64,000 nucleotides of DNA from contig NZ_CP080382.1 in NCBI RefSeq assembly GCF_019443425.1, forward strand, positions 2,666,001 to 2,730,000. The letters run 5' to 3'. Positions 26,851 to 35,816 of the stretch are shown piece by piece; position 1 is the first letter of the stretch; each line of letters starts with the position of its first letter. The DNA comes from Arthrobacter sp. PAMC25284 (GTDB lineage: Bacteria > Actinomycetota > Actinomycetes > Actinomycetales > Micrococcaceae). Under the pieces are notes generated by a model. The model saw nothing but the letters and a program-made list of their open reading frames with translations. It searched no databases and had not been told where the DNA came from. A program made the translations under genes and the position numbers.

Positions 26851-28385
26851 GGCTGCGACCGAGTATAACCGGCGGACGCCCCAGCGACGGCGTACGTGAA
26901 CCGCCCCGCCACCAGCGTCGCGGCCACCGGCATCGCGGCAAAAACCGACTCGGACGCCGACAGCGGATCGGCATCGAGCACGGCGATGTCGGCCCGGTCC
27001 CCAACCCGGATCCGGCCCCGTCCACGGGTTGAGGCCGTCAGGGCTTCTTGCCGGGTCAAGGCCTGCTCGGGGTGCCAGGGCGCACGACCGTCCTGGCGGG
27101 CCCGGGTGGTGGCCGCCGCCATTGCCGTCCAGGGATCCAGCGCCGCCACCGGCGCGTCGGAACCCAGTGCGAGGGTGGCCCCGGCAGCCAGCAGCGACCG
27201 CAAGGGGAAGGCCCGGTCCGTGCGCCCGGCCCAGTTGGAATCCGCGGCGTCGCGGTCATCGAGGGCGTGGGCCGGTTGGACACTGGCGGTCAGGCCCAGC
27301 GCGCTGAAGCGGGCGAAATCATCGTGCCGGACAAACTGGGCATGCTCAATGCGCCCGGGGATGCCGACGGCGGCGAACGCGTTCAGCGCCACCTCATTGG
27401 CGCCGTCGCCGATCGCGTGGACCGCCGGTCGGAAGCCTGCGTCCCGGGCCCTGACCAGGAGTGCGGTCAGTTCGGCCTCACCCACGGTGAGCAGGCCGTG
27501 ACCGCCGTGCGGGTACGGATCGACGCAGTAGGCAGTCCGGGTGTTCAGCGAACCGTCAATCAGCACTTTCAGCGGGCCGACCGTCAGCAACCCGTGCGTG
27601 CCGGCCACGCCCTGGCCGGTCCGCAGTCCCTCAGCCACGGCGCGGTCAAGATCCTGCGGGTACACCGCGGCCTCCACCCGCAAGGCATCGAAGCCCGCAG
27701 TCATCCGGCGCAGCCACACGTCCCGGTTCCAGGTCATCTCAAAGTCCACGGCACCCACGACGCCGCGAGCGGCGGCAGCCCGGCCGGCCTCCCGCACCCA
27801 CCCATCGACGACGTCGTCCGGCAGCCTGCCAAGCTCGCGGGTCAGCGCAAAAGCGGGATCTTCACGGAGCAGGCCCGACTCGTCCACGCTCACCCCGTAC
27901 CTTTCCGCCGCCGCTCCGTTGAGCCAGACGCAGTGCAGATCATGGCTGATCAGTACCGCCGGCCGTCCGGCGGTGACGGCGTCGAGCAGTGCACGGCTGG
28001 GAGCGTCGGACCAGACTGCATCCCGGAACCCGACGCCCACCAGGGTCAGGCCGCACCCGGCCGCGTCAGTGCCGGCGTCAGCTCCGGCGACGGCAGAACG
28101 GACGACGTCGGCAGCCCCGCGTGCGGACATGGCGGCGGAGAGATCGACCCGGTTGGCGGCGAGGGCCCACTGGGTGAAGTGGACATGCTCATCCCACAGA
28201 CCGGGAATGACGTAGCGCCCGCCGAAGTCCACCACCTGAACCCCGGCCGGAGGTGCTCCGGCGGGCATCACGGCCGAAACAACTCCGGCGCTGATCTGCA
28301 CATCCGACAGCGAGTCGTCCCCCGGCTGCCGGACCGAAGCCAGGATGAGGTCGGGCAGGATCGCGGGACAGTGGGCTTTACGCAT
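26847..28385 (-). CDS. Amidohydrolase family 3 (YtcJ-like)
   Basis: A metal-dependent amidohydrolase of about 512 aa. Motifs: GLWDEHVHFTQW (metal His pair), AVHAIGDGANEVAL, RIEHAQF and LGSDAPVAALDPW (catalytic Asp), the set found in YtcJ/NfdA-type enzymes acting on N-formyl or amide substrates. Several ATGs lie near the start; ATG 28385 (MRKAHCPAI) is chosen, with longer options at 28391 and 28421. Substrate unknown. It is coupled to the S4 gene downstream. Confidence 0.87.
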   Translation of the reverse strand: MRKAHCPAILPDLILASVRQPGDDSLSDVQISAGVVSAVMPAGAPPAGVQVVDFGGRYVIPGLWDEHVHFTQWALAANRVDLSAAMSARGAADVVRSAVAGADAGTDAAGCGLTLVGVGFRDAVWSDAPSRALLDAVTAGRPAVLISHDLHCVWLNGAAAERYGVSVDESGLLREDPAFALTRELGRLPDDVVDGWVREAGRAAAARGVVGAVDFEMTWNRDVWLRRMTAGFDALRVEAAVYPQDLDRAVAEGLRTGQGVAGTHGLLTVGPLKVLIDGSLNTRTAYCVDPYPHGGHGLLTVGEAELTALLVRARDAGFRPAVHAIGDGANEVALNAFAAVGIPGRIEHAQFVRHDDFARFSALGLTASVQPAHALDDRDAADSNWAGRTDRAFPLRSLLAAGATLALGSDAPVAALDPWTAMAAATTRARQDGRAPWHPEQALTRQEALTASTRGRGRIRVGDRADIAVLDADPLSASESVFAAMPVAATLVAGRFTYAVAGASAGYTRSQP

Positions 28386-28695
28386 AGGCATCAGGCTATG
28401 GGCCGGAACGCCGCTGTACAACGCAGTCCCCCGCCAGATAAGGGCCTTTCGTCCCTTACCCCGGCATGGCAGATCCGGGAAGCTGGTTTTGGGGCGGTTC
28501 CCGTACAGATATTGGGGGAGGAACCGCTTGGAGGATACGCACGACGGGTCTCGTTCAGTTTCGAACCGGCAGCGGCATATTTGCCGTTGCCGGATTCAGC
28601 ATGAACCGACAGGAGACCACGCACTATGGGCAGTTGCAGCGCACGACCTGCCTTCGCCGGAGTTCCGGCGAAGGCCCGGGAGGTCTGAGCGTCCC
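28386..28695. other. Intergenic region, divergent promoters
   Basis: About 310 bases between the divergent amidohydrolase and STAS-like genes. It must hold both promoters, but no clear -35/-10 pair or palindrome was identified. Confidence 0.4.
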
Positions 28696-29025
28696 ATGCA
28701 CCACCATATTGGGGACCCGCGGTTAAGCGTCATCATCCGTATCGATGCCGAGGCGGGGTCGACGCGGATAGAGGTGCACGGCGTGGTCACCGCGGCCAAC
28801 GTCAGAGCCCTCTATGTGGTCGCACGGCGGGTGGCGCACAAGTTACCGGACCATGAAATTGTGATCGACCTCGCCCACTCGCGCGTTTCGGAGCCGGCAA
28901 TCGACGAACTCCGCGAACGTGCCCGGCTCTCATTGATTTATTCCGGGATCGACGCTTCCGAGACGCCATGCCGTCTGCGCCTCGTGGACCCCCTGGTGGT
29001 CCTCAAGGCCAGGGCGCACGTCTGA
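28696..29025 (+). CDS. Small STAS-like protein
   Basis: A 109-aa protein with alternating strands and helices: VIIRIDAEAGSTRIEVHGVVT, HEIVIDLAHSRVSEPAIDEL, CRLRLVDPL. The HGVVTxxN and VIDLxxSRVxEPAI pattern resembles STAS anti-sigma antagonists, with Ser in place at the phospho-site region. GGAGG lies 11 bases before the ATG. No anti-sigma factor gene is adjacent. Assignment is by pattern only. Confidence 0.6.
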   Translation: MHHHIGDPRLSVIIRIDAEAGSTRIEVHGVVTAANVRALYVVARRVAHKLPDHEIVIDLAHSRVSEPAIDELRERARLSLIYSGIDASETPCRLRLVDPLVVLKARAHV

Positions 29026-29135
29026 CGCCCCGCGTCTGCGGCACTGACCCCGCGCCGCGGAATCGAAGGCGCTCCCGATAATAAGGAGCACGTGATCAGC
29101 GGCCGGGACGGCACCCGCCAAGCGGAAGGACTGCC

Positions 29136-30653
29136 ATGAAGCCGGGCCGGATTGCCATGCTGGTACTGGGTACGCTGAGCGCCATAGCCGGACTCGGACT
29201 GCTGGCTGGTGCGGGAATCAGCGGATGGGCCAACTACCAGCAGCGCGAGGGCCGGTTTTACACGTCGACGGTGGAATATCTGTCCCACAACTCCCATGCC
29301 CTGACCTCGCCGGGTCTCGACCTTGCCTCCGGACAAAACGTGCCCGATGCCGCCCCGGCGGATCTTCCGGCCAGTATCATGTTGCGCGGGAAAGCCACCG
29401 ACCCCGCGGGGGAAATCTTCCTCGGAATCGCGCCGCGCTCCGAGGTGGACGCGTACCTGGCCGGCGTCGAACATGCCGAGATCGCCGGCGTGAAGTTTGA
29501 GCCGTTCCTCGTGCAGTACCGTGAGTTCGCCGGTACCACGGCTCCGGCGCGGCCCGCAGACCAGGGTTTCTGGACGGCGTCCGCCTCGGGGCCAGGTCAG
29601 CAGGAACTCACATGGAACCTGAAGTCCGGGGATTGGGCCGTAGTTATCATGAATGCCGAGGCCGGCCGCCCTGTAGCTGTCGAGCTGCAGGCCGGGGCGC
29701 GGTCCGACCTGCTCTGGCCAATCTTCCTGGGGCTTCTCATCGGCGGCCTGATCCTGCTGGTGGTGGGAGTCCCGCTCGTCATCGCGGGCGCTGCCGGACT
29801 GGGCCGCGGCGGACCGCCGTCGTACCCGCCGTCGCCGTCGTATCCTCTGCCGCCCGGCGCAACGCAGCCGTATGCTGCGCCCGGCGCCGTTCCTTCCTAC
29901 ACCGCACCGGACCGTCCGCCGGTCCCCGGCGGACGGTCCTACCCTGCGCGGCTCAGCGGCTACCTGGACCCGAACCTGTCACGCTGGTTGTGGCTGGTGA
30001 AGTGGTTCCTGGCCATCCCGCACTACGTTGTCCTGGTTTTCCTGTGGTTCGCGTTCATCGTGACCACCATCGCTGCCTGGTTTGCGATCCTGTTCACCGG
30101 CCGCTACCCGCGCGCCCTGTTCAACTTCAACGTGGGGGTGATCCGCTGGAGCTGGCGGGTGGCCTTCTACGCGTACGGGGTGCTCGGCACGGACCGCTAT
30201 CCGCCCTTCACCCTGGCACGCACGGACTACCCCGCGGACTTCGACGTCGACTACCCGGACAGGCTCTCCCGCGGCCTGGTGCTGGTGAAGTCCTGGCTGC
30301 TGGCCATCCCGCATCTGCTGATCATCGCGGTCGTGGCCGGCAGTGTGCGGGCCTGGGCGGTCCGCGACGGCAACTGGGTGCAGGAGGGAGCCGGCGTGTC
30401 CCTCCTGGGGCTGCTGGTCTTCATCGCGGGTGTCATTCTGCTTTTCACCGGCCGGTACCGGAGGGGTCTCTTCGATCTCCTGCTGGGTTTAAACCGCTGG
30501 ATCTACCGCGTGCTTGCCTACGCCGCCCTGATGCGCGACGAGTATCCTCCGTTCCATCTGGACCAGGGTCCGGCCGATCCTGGCGACCCACAACCGGCGG
30601 ATGACGGTGGTCATCCGCCGGGCGTCGTCGAAGCCACCCCTCCACGGGGCTAG
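29136..30653 (+). CDS. DUF4389 membrane protein
   Basis: A 505-aa membrane protein. An N-terminal TM helix is followed by an extracytoplasmic region of about 160 residues, a second TM helix (about 190-220), a Pro/Tyr-rich linker (SYPPSPSYPLPP), and two DUF4389 repeats. Each repeat has an LxRWLWLVKWFLAIPH- or LVLVKSWLLAIPH-type core, an ILFTGRYPR or LLFTGRYRR motif and a YPPF ending. Function of DUF4389 is unknown. Start follows a weak GGAAGG site. Confidence 0.85.
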   Translation: MKPGRIAMLVLGTLSAIAGLGLLAGAGISGWANYQQREGRFYTSTVEYLSHNSHALTSPGLDLASGQNVPDAAPADLPASIMLRGKATDPAGEIFLGIAPRSEVDAYLAGVEHAEIAGVKFEPFLVQYREFAGTTAPARPADQGFWTASASGPGQQELTWNLKSGDWAVVIMNAEAGRPVAVELQAGARSDLLWPIFLGLLIGGLILLVVGVPLVIAGAAGLGRGGPPSYPPSPSYPLPPGATQPYAAPGAVPSYTAPDRPPVPGGRSYPARLSGYLDPNLSRWLWLVKWFLAIPHYVVLVFLWFAFIVTTIAAWFAILFTGRYPRALFNFNVGVIRWSWRVAFYAYGVLGTDRYPPFTLARTDYPADFDVDYPDRLSRGLVLVKSWLLAIPHLLIIAVVAGSVRAWAVRDGNWVQEGAGVSLLGLLVFIAGVILLFTGRYRRGLFDLLLGLNRWIYRVLAYAALMRDEYPPFHLDQGPADPGDPQPADDGGHPPGVVEATPPRG

Positions 30654-30731
30654 TGGCTGCCGCCTCTTGCCACTGGCCGACGGCGGGAACATAGTGGAGG
30701 AAATTTACCACCCTGGCAGGAGGCGGACGAC

Positions 30732-31511
30732 GTGCTGGATAACGGGAGGCCGGAAAGCGGGCTACTGCACGGCAAGACTGCGCTGATCTACGGAGGCGGC
30801 GGCTCGATAGGCGGGGCCGTGGCGCGGGCCTTCGCTGCCGAGGGTGCTGTGGTCCACCTTGCGGGACGGACTGAGGCCAGTCTGGAGAAAGTGGCACGGG
30901 ACATCGAGGAGACCGGCGGCCGGGCCGAAATCGCTGTCGTTGACGCCCTCAACGAGGAGGAGGTTGATGCGTTCGTGGGTCGGGTGGCAAAAAAGAGCCG
31001 CAGGATCGACATCTCCTTCAACGTCATCTCCTTCGGTGATGTCCAGCAACCCTTGATGGAAATCGACGTGGACGATTTCACCCAGCCCATTCACCTGGCC
31101 ACGCGGACACACTTCCTCACCACCCGCGCGGCAGCCACTCACATGATCAAGCAGGGCGCCGGCGTCGTGCTCATGTTCGGCGGGTCCGGACCGCAAACAC
31201 TTTCCGGCCTCGGCGGATTCAAAGTAGCGCTGGACGCGATGGAGGGACTGCGCCGGCAATGGGCGCTTGAGCTGGGCAAAAACGGCGTCAGGGTGGTCAC
31301 CATGGTCAGCGGAGGAATCATCGAGACCATCCCCTGGCAGGTTGAGGGACGCGAGGAGATCGTGCGGGAGATCGCGGCGACCGCGCACCTGAACCGCACC
31401 GCCACCCTGGAGGACGTCGGAAATGTCGCCTCGTTCATCGCCTCGGACAAGGCCGCAGCAATCACAGACGCCACCATCAACGTCTCCAGCGGTGCGATCG
31501 TGGACTACTGA
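30732..31511 (+). CDS. SDR-family oxidoreductase lacking the catalytic Tyr
   Basis: A 259-aa short-chain dehydrogenase-fold protein. The cofactor loop is GGGGSIGG instead of TGxxxGIG. At the active site the YxxxK tyrosine is replaced: the segment reads LSGLGGFK, with Leu four residues before Lys. NNAG is also altered (FNVISFG). Either it is a divergent reductase using another residue, or it binds cofactor without classical catalysis. GTG start after GGAGG. It is monocistronic and next to no pathway gene. Confidence 0.75.
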   Translation: MLDNGRPESGLLHGKTALIYGGGGSIGGAVARAFAAEGAVVHLAGRTEASLEKVARDIEETGGRAEIAVVDALNEEEVDAFVGRVAKKSRRIDISFNVISFGDVQQPLMEIDVDDFTQPIHLATRTHFLTTRAAATHMIKQGAGVVLMFGGSGPQTLSGLGGFKVALDAMEGLRRQWALELGKNGVRVVTMVSGGIIETIPWQVEGREEIVREIAATAHLNRTATLEDVGNVASFIASDKAAAITDATINVSSGAIVDY

Positions 31512-31546
31512 TTCCGGGAACATCTGGATCCGTGGACCCGCGGTGA

Positions 31547-32674
31547 CTATTCGACAGTGACCCGGATCCGCTGCACCACGTTGTTGCCCATGCCCTGGTA
31601 GTTCCAGACCGTGGCCAGCGGCTGCACAGCTCCGCTGGCGTCTGCGGCACGGCAGGTCAGCTCGTGCTCACCCGGATCGGCCACCCAGGGCATCGACCAG
31701 GCGCACCAGGCGAACGGTCCGGCCGGGTGCTCCAGGTGCGCGGGCGCCCATTTTCCGTCGATCCCGACGTCGACTCGCGCAACCGCGGCCCGCCCGGACC
31801 AGGCCCGGCCGGTCAGCATCACGGGCCCTGCCGCCAGCACCCGGCGCCGGGTAAAGAAGTCCGGGACACCGGGTGGGAGCATCAGCGAACGGACCTTGAT
31901 CCGGGTAACCGGTGCGCCGGCGTCGTCCGCATTCTGCTGGTAGCGGTAGGCAACCGCTTGCTGGTATCCCTCAAAGGGCTTTGTCACCACCTTGATGGCG
32001 GACAGCCACTTAACGCTGGCCATGCCGTACCAGCCTGGGACCACCAGCCGAAGCGGATAACCGTGCTGCGGCGGCAGGTCGGCGCCGTTCATCCGGTAGG
32101 CCAGCACAATGTCCCGGCGCAGCGCCTCGGCGACCGGCAAGCTGCGGGCGTACTGCTGGCGGACGCCTCCCTGGAGGCCCTCATCCGCACCGGTGAAGAC
32201 CACTTCAACGGCGTTCTCGTTCACGCCGGCCTGCTCCAGGAGGTACGCCAGCGGGACGCCGGCCCAAGTGGCTGTGCCGACGGCCTCCAGCACCCAGGGT
32301 TGGCTGACGGGCCGCGGGCGCAGCAGGGACCGGCCGTTGCCGGCGCACTCAAGGGTCACCGGGACGCTGATGCTCGGGGCCCGGCGGAGCGCACGCAGGT
32401 TCAGCTCCAGTGAGCGCTGCACGGCACCGCTGACCCGCAAGTGCCAGTGGTCGGCATCGATAAACGGAATGTCGAAGTGGTTTAGCAGATAGTGCAGCCC
32501 GGGCGGTGTGGTGTCCTGCCGCAGGCCCTCCAGCGGCATCGAATGGTTCCGCGCAGCGAGCTGCAGTTCCTCGACCGTCAGTGGCCCGTCGCTCGGCTCG
32601 CCGGGATGGGCGCTGACCCCGGGCAACCGGCGGTGCAGGACTCCAGGGGTGTGTCTGGACATTTGTTTTGGCAT
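31547..32674 (-). CDS. Molybdopterin-dependent sulfite-oxidase-family enzyme
   Basis: A 375-aa oxidoreductase with the Mo-molybdopterin domain (about 55-250) and the dimerisation domain (about 260-375), without a cytochrome b5 domain or Tat signal. The molybdenum ligand is Cys110 in VTLECAGNGR. QHGYPLRLVVPGWYGMASVKWL and the terminal VWNYQGMGNN are family signatures. Sulfite or a related oxyanion is the expected substrate; the electron acceptor is unknown. Confidence 0.9.
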   Translation of the reverse strand: MPKQMSRHTPGVLHRRLPGVSAHPGEPSDGPLTVEELQLAARNHSMPLEGLRQDTTPPGLHYLLNHFDIPFIDADHWHLRVSGAVQRSLELNLRALRRAPSISVPVTLECAGNGRSLLRPRPVSQPWVLEAVGTATWAGVPLAYLLEQAGVNENAVEVVFTGADEGLQGGVRQQYARSLPVAEALRRDIVLAYRMNGADLPPQHGYPLRLVVPGWYGMASVKWLSAIKVVTKPFEGYQQAVAYRYQQNADDAGAPVTRIKVRSLMLPPGVPDFFTRRRVLAAGPVMLTGRAWSGRAAVARVDVGIDGKWAPAHLEHPAGPFAWCAWSMPWVADPGEHELTCRAADASGAVQPLATVWNYQGMGNNVVQRIRVTVE

Positions 32675-33156
32675 GGAACTGATGTTTCTGTGCTGGTTTT
32701 CTGCTTCGGGCCGGTCCCGTCGTGGCCGGGGTAGCCTCTCTCACCGGTCTACGCCCGGTGCGGAACGCCGTCAATACCGGGCCCTTAAACCGGACCCCAC
32801 GATCGCGTGGCTTAACCGGCGGCAGCATGGAAAGGTCCGCGCGTTCGTCCGCCGAATCAATAATTTGCGGAAACTGCTAAAAGGCTGTCCCCCGTGATTT
32901 AGTGACGCGGACCGAAAATTCCCGTTCGCTGGTGATATTTCCACGGCATTGGAGTGTTTAGCGGGCTGGCGCGGAGCGGTTTAGCGGGCGGTGATTGGCA
33001 GTGTGTCCGGAAAAAACTCGACGCGGTGCCGTGGGATGTCCGCTGCCGGGAATTGGGCTTTTCCGGGACCCTTGCAGGGCGCCGGGCGACGCCGTAAATC
33101 GAGCCGCGAGGCCGGGCTGGCATAAAAAATATTAATGTGTATGGTATGGGGTAGAT
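32675..33156. other. Intergenic region before AT-rich island
   Basis: About 480 bases upstream of the sulfite-oxidase-like gene. No gene or clear palindrome found. The base composition drops sharply in GC from 33121. Confidence 0.5.
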
Positions 33157-33318
33157 GTGAATTCCAGAAAGGTGGTGATCTCGTTGTCAGGAAAGTCGCC
33201 TAGAAGTTTCAATGCCAAAAAAGCCGGAAAATCGATTCTCGAAAAAAGAATCGAAAAAAGGGCCAAAAGCGAAAATAGCGAAATTAATTTTGTGAAACCC
33301 CGTAAAAACCAGCGGTAA
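33157..33318 (+). CDS. Small basic AT-rich ORF, unknown
   Basis: A 53-codon open frame starting GTG 33157, stop TAA. The product is Lys/Arg/Ser-rich (starts MNSRKVVISLSGKSPRSF, ends VKPRKNQR). A later start is TTG 33184 with AAAGGTGG eight bases upstream (44 aa). Codons are AAA-, GAA- and AAT-rich, opposite to every neighbour, which suggests foreign origin or a relic. A 7-bp hairpin (33233-33253) lies inside. I recognise no family; it could also be non-coding. Confidence 0.35.
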   Translation: MNSRKVVISLSGKSPRSFNAKKAGKSILEKRIEKRAKSENSEINFVKPRKNQR

Positions 33319-33447
33319 GACTGCGGGCAGTCGAATGCGAAACTCCTAGCCGCAAACGGCTGCCCGCCCTCGCCGAGGGTGCTTCGGCTGACGGTTCTTC
33401 GCTCCACCCTGCCGAGCCTGCCGGACCGGTGGACACCCTGTCCCGAC
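33319..33447. other. Spacer downstream of the small ORF
   Basis: 130 bases between convergent genes; GC content returns to normal. No strong terminator was seen. Confidence 0.4.
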
Positions 33448-34452
33448 CTACGCCTCGCGGGCGGCGGGCGATCTGGTCTGGGACGGGTCCCGTTCGGCCA
33501 GTGCGCCGATCACGGCGTCGATTTTGTTCATGATGGGCTGCTCCAGCTTGACGCCGGCGGCTGCGACATTGCCCGCGATCTGCTCGGGCCGGGATGCCCC
33601 CATAATGGCCGAGGCCACGTTTTTGTTCTGCAGCACCCACGCGATGCTCAGCTGGGGCAGGGTCAGGCCGGCCTCCTCGGCCACCGGTTTGAGCTGCTGA
33701 ACGCCGGTCAGCACCTCAGGGGACATCCAGCGTTCGATCATCTTCGAGCCGCCCTTGTCGTCGGTGGCGCGGCTACCCTCGGGAGCCGGTTTTGCGGGAT
33801 GATATTTGCCGCTCAGGACGCCCTGCGCCATCGGGGACCAGACGATCTGCGAGAGGCCCAGTTCCTCCGATGTCGGAACAACTTCTGCTTCGATGACTCG
33901 CCACAGCATCGAATACTGCGGCTGGTTCGAGATCAGCTGGAAGCCCAACTCCCTGGCCAGGGTGTGGCCGTCGCGGATCTGGTTGGCCGTCCACTCGCTG
34001 ACTCCGATGTAAAGGGCCTTGCCCCGCCGGACGACGTCGGCGAATGCCTGCATCGTTTCTTCCAGCGGGGTTTCGTAGTCATACCGATGGGCCTGGTACA
34101 GGTCCACGTAGTCCGTCTGGAGCCGGACCAGGGAAGCGTCGATGGACTCCATGATGTGTTTGCGGGACAGGCCCACATCGTTGTGTCCCTTGGGTCCCGT
34201 GGGGCCGAATACTTTGGTGAAGATTTCCAGGGACTGCCGGCGTTCGCCCTTGAGGGCCGCGCCGAGGACGGTCTCTGCGGCAGTGTTGGCATACACATCA
34301 GCCGTGTCAAAGCTGCTGATGCCGGCATCGAGCGCGGCCCGGACGCATTGGGTGGCAACGTCGTTCTCGACCTGTGAGCCGTGTGTCAGCCAGTTGCCGA
34401 AGGTGATTTCCGAGATCTTGAAGCCGCTGTTCCCCAGGTATCTGAATTCCAT
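33448..34452 (-). CDS. Aldo/keto reductase
   Basis: An NADPH-dependent carbonyl reductase of 334 aa, in the Kv-beta/YghZ-like branch. The catalytic tetrad is visible: Asp and Tyr in SFDTADVYANT, Lys in IFTKVFG, His in YQAHRYD. The cofactor-binding end is intact (MGASRPEQIAGN). Substrate unknown; monocistronic. Confidence 0.92.
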   Translation of the reverse strand: MEFRYLGNSGFKISEITFGNWLTHGSQVENDVATQCVRAALDAGISSFDTADVYANTAAETVLGAALKGERRQSLEIFTKVFGPTGPKGHNDVGLSRKHIMESIDASLVRLQTDYVDLYQAHRYDYETPLEETMQAFADVVRRGKALYIGVSEWTANQIRDGHTLARELGFQLISNQPQYSMLWRVIEAEVVPTSEELGLSQIVWSPMAQGVLSGKYHPAKPAPEGSRATDDKGGSKMIERWMSPEVLTGVQQLKPVAEEAGLTLPQLSIAWVLQNKNVASAIMGASRPEQIAGNVAAAGVKLEQPIMNKIDAVIGALAERDPSQTRSPAAREA

Positions 34453-34500
34453 GGGTTCACGCTAGCGGATTTGACCGGTCCGGGTAGGGTCTCAGCCGGC

Positions 34501-35106
34501 TCATCTGCCCTGTGCCTGTGCCTTGTTCTTTGTCTGCGACCTGAATGTCACTTGGGGTTTGCCCTCTGTCTGCGGTGTCCGCCCGGGCACGCAGGGACGT
34601 GATCCGGTATCCAGCACCGACGCCGCGGTGGGCATTGGGGACTCCCCGAAGGCCGCCGGAGCGGCGGCGGGCCTGCCGTTCCGGTCGGTGGCTGACGCCA
34701 CAAGCGGTGACACTTCCTTGAGATCCCGGACCGGAGCCGCCGGGCTGGGGAGGTCGCGGACAGAGACGCTGACGGCGGGCGCGGTACGCTTGGCGGCTTT
34801 CGCCGCGGCCCGGTCATCGGCCAGGGCGACGGCGGCGGTCCAGTCCTGCGACAGTGCGGGATGCTTCCTGTCCGGGCGGGCCACCACGGCGGGCTTGGCC
34901 GGCCGGGGAGGCTGTTCCTCGCGCCACTCGGGGCTGTATCCGAAGAGCCCGACGATGGCCATCAGGACCATCGCCACGAGCCGGCCGATGCCGGCGAACA
35001 CCAGCGTGGCGACAAAAACTAAAAAGAGACCGAGGAACATCACGAAGGCAACAGCCACGGTCCCGAAAAAAGTCAGGTGCAGAACCACTAACGTCGGATC
35101 TCCCAC
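34501..35106 (-). CDS. Small membrane protein with long basic Ala/Pro tail
   Basis: 201 aa from GTG 35106, which has GGAGAGG upstream; the frame is open further to 35235 but that part lacks membrane-protein character. Two adjacent hydrophobic helices (about 5-55) are followed by a basic, low-complexity cytoplasmic tail. The overall plan resembles the 104-aa protein at 37867 (short paired helices near the N-terminus). Function unknown. Confidence 0.65.
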   Translation of the reverse strand: MGDPTLVVLHLTFFGTVAVAFVMFLGLFLVFVATLVFAGIGRLVAMVLMAIVGLFGYSPEWREEQPPRPAKPAVVARPDRKHPALSQDWTAAVALADDRAAAKAAKRTAPAVSVSVRDLPSPAAPVRDLKEVSPLVASATDRNGRPAAAPAAFGESPMPTAASVLDTGSRPCVPGRTPQTEGKPQVTFRSQTKNKAQAQGR

Positions 35107-35328
35107 TTCACCTCTCCTCTCCAGCCTGCAGCGGGTCTCCGGCCGCACCCGCGCCGGGCAGGAGCCCCCTCTAACCATACGGACTTTTCGGCGCGGACAA
35201 GGGCCGGACCGGTGGCCCCGGGCAAGTTGTGTCAAAGCCGTTATGCCCGGCCGGCGTTCGGCGCCCTGCGTCTATAGTCGAAAGCAGCCGCGCCGTCGCC
35301 GTCCGCCCGGCCCGACGGAAGGAAACCT

Positions 35329-35769
35329 GTGACGAACCCCATTCCATCCGCTCATGGGCCGGGCCGCCGGCTGGACCCCGCAATGTTCGAGGGGAACTGT
35401 CCGTGCCTCTCCGGCGAGCAATACACAGGGTGTTGCGGCCGGTTCCACCGGGGCGCCGCGGAGGCGCCGACCGCCGAACAGCTGATGCGATCCCGGTACG
35501 CCGCGTTCGTGCTGCTGGACGCCGGCTATCTGATGCGGACCTGGCACCCGGACACGCGGCCGTCCGGCCTGGACTTTGATCCGGCGTTGCAGTGGCGCCG
35601 TCTCGACATCCTGTCCACGACCCGCGGCGGGCCGCTGGACAGGGAGGGGGTTGTCGAGTTTGCGGCGCATTTCCGCCACGACGGCGAACGCGGCGTCCAG
35701 CATGAAACGAGCCGGTTCGTGCGCGAGGACCGCCGCTGGTACTACGTGGACGGTATAAGCCCGGAGTAG
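35329..35769 (+). CDS. YchJ-family protein (UPF0225)
   Basis: 146 aa. The N-terminal Cys cluster CPCLSGEQYTGCCGRFH is the SEC-C-like zinc motif of YchJ. The core contains AEQLMRSRYAAF and DYLMRTWHP-like signatures (here GYLMRTWHPDTRP), with an NTF2-like fold downstream. Role in the cell is not established. GTG start about 50 bases after a TATAGT box (35272). Confidence 0.9.
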   Translation: MTNPIPSAHGPGRRLDPAMFEGNCPCLSGEQYTGCCGRFHRGAAEAPTAEQLMRSRYAAFVLLDAGYLMRTWHPDTRPSGLDFDPALQWRRLDILSTTRGGPLDREGVVEFAAHFRHDGERGVQHETSRFVREDRRWYYVDGISPE

Positions 35770-35816
35770 GACCGGGAAGCCGGGATGCCGCACCTCTGCA
35801 GCCGCCCGGGTGCCGG

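Noticed and set aside
27048-28604. A 518-codon plus-strand frame opposite the amidohydrolase
   Set aside because: The minus strand carries complete metal-binding motifs; the plus frame shows none and is a GC-rich shadow.
29045-29061. Further REP-like site (ctgaccccgcgccgcgg)
   Set aside because: Only TGACCCCGCG matches; there is no TTG end and no partner arm.
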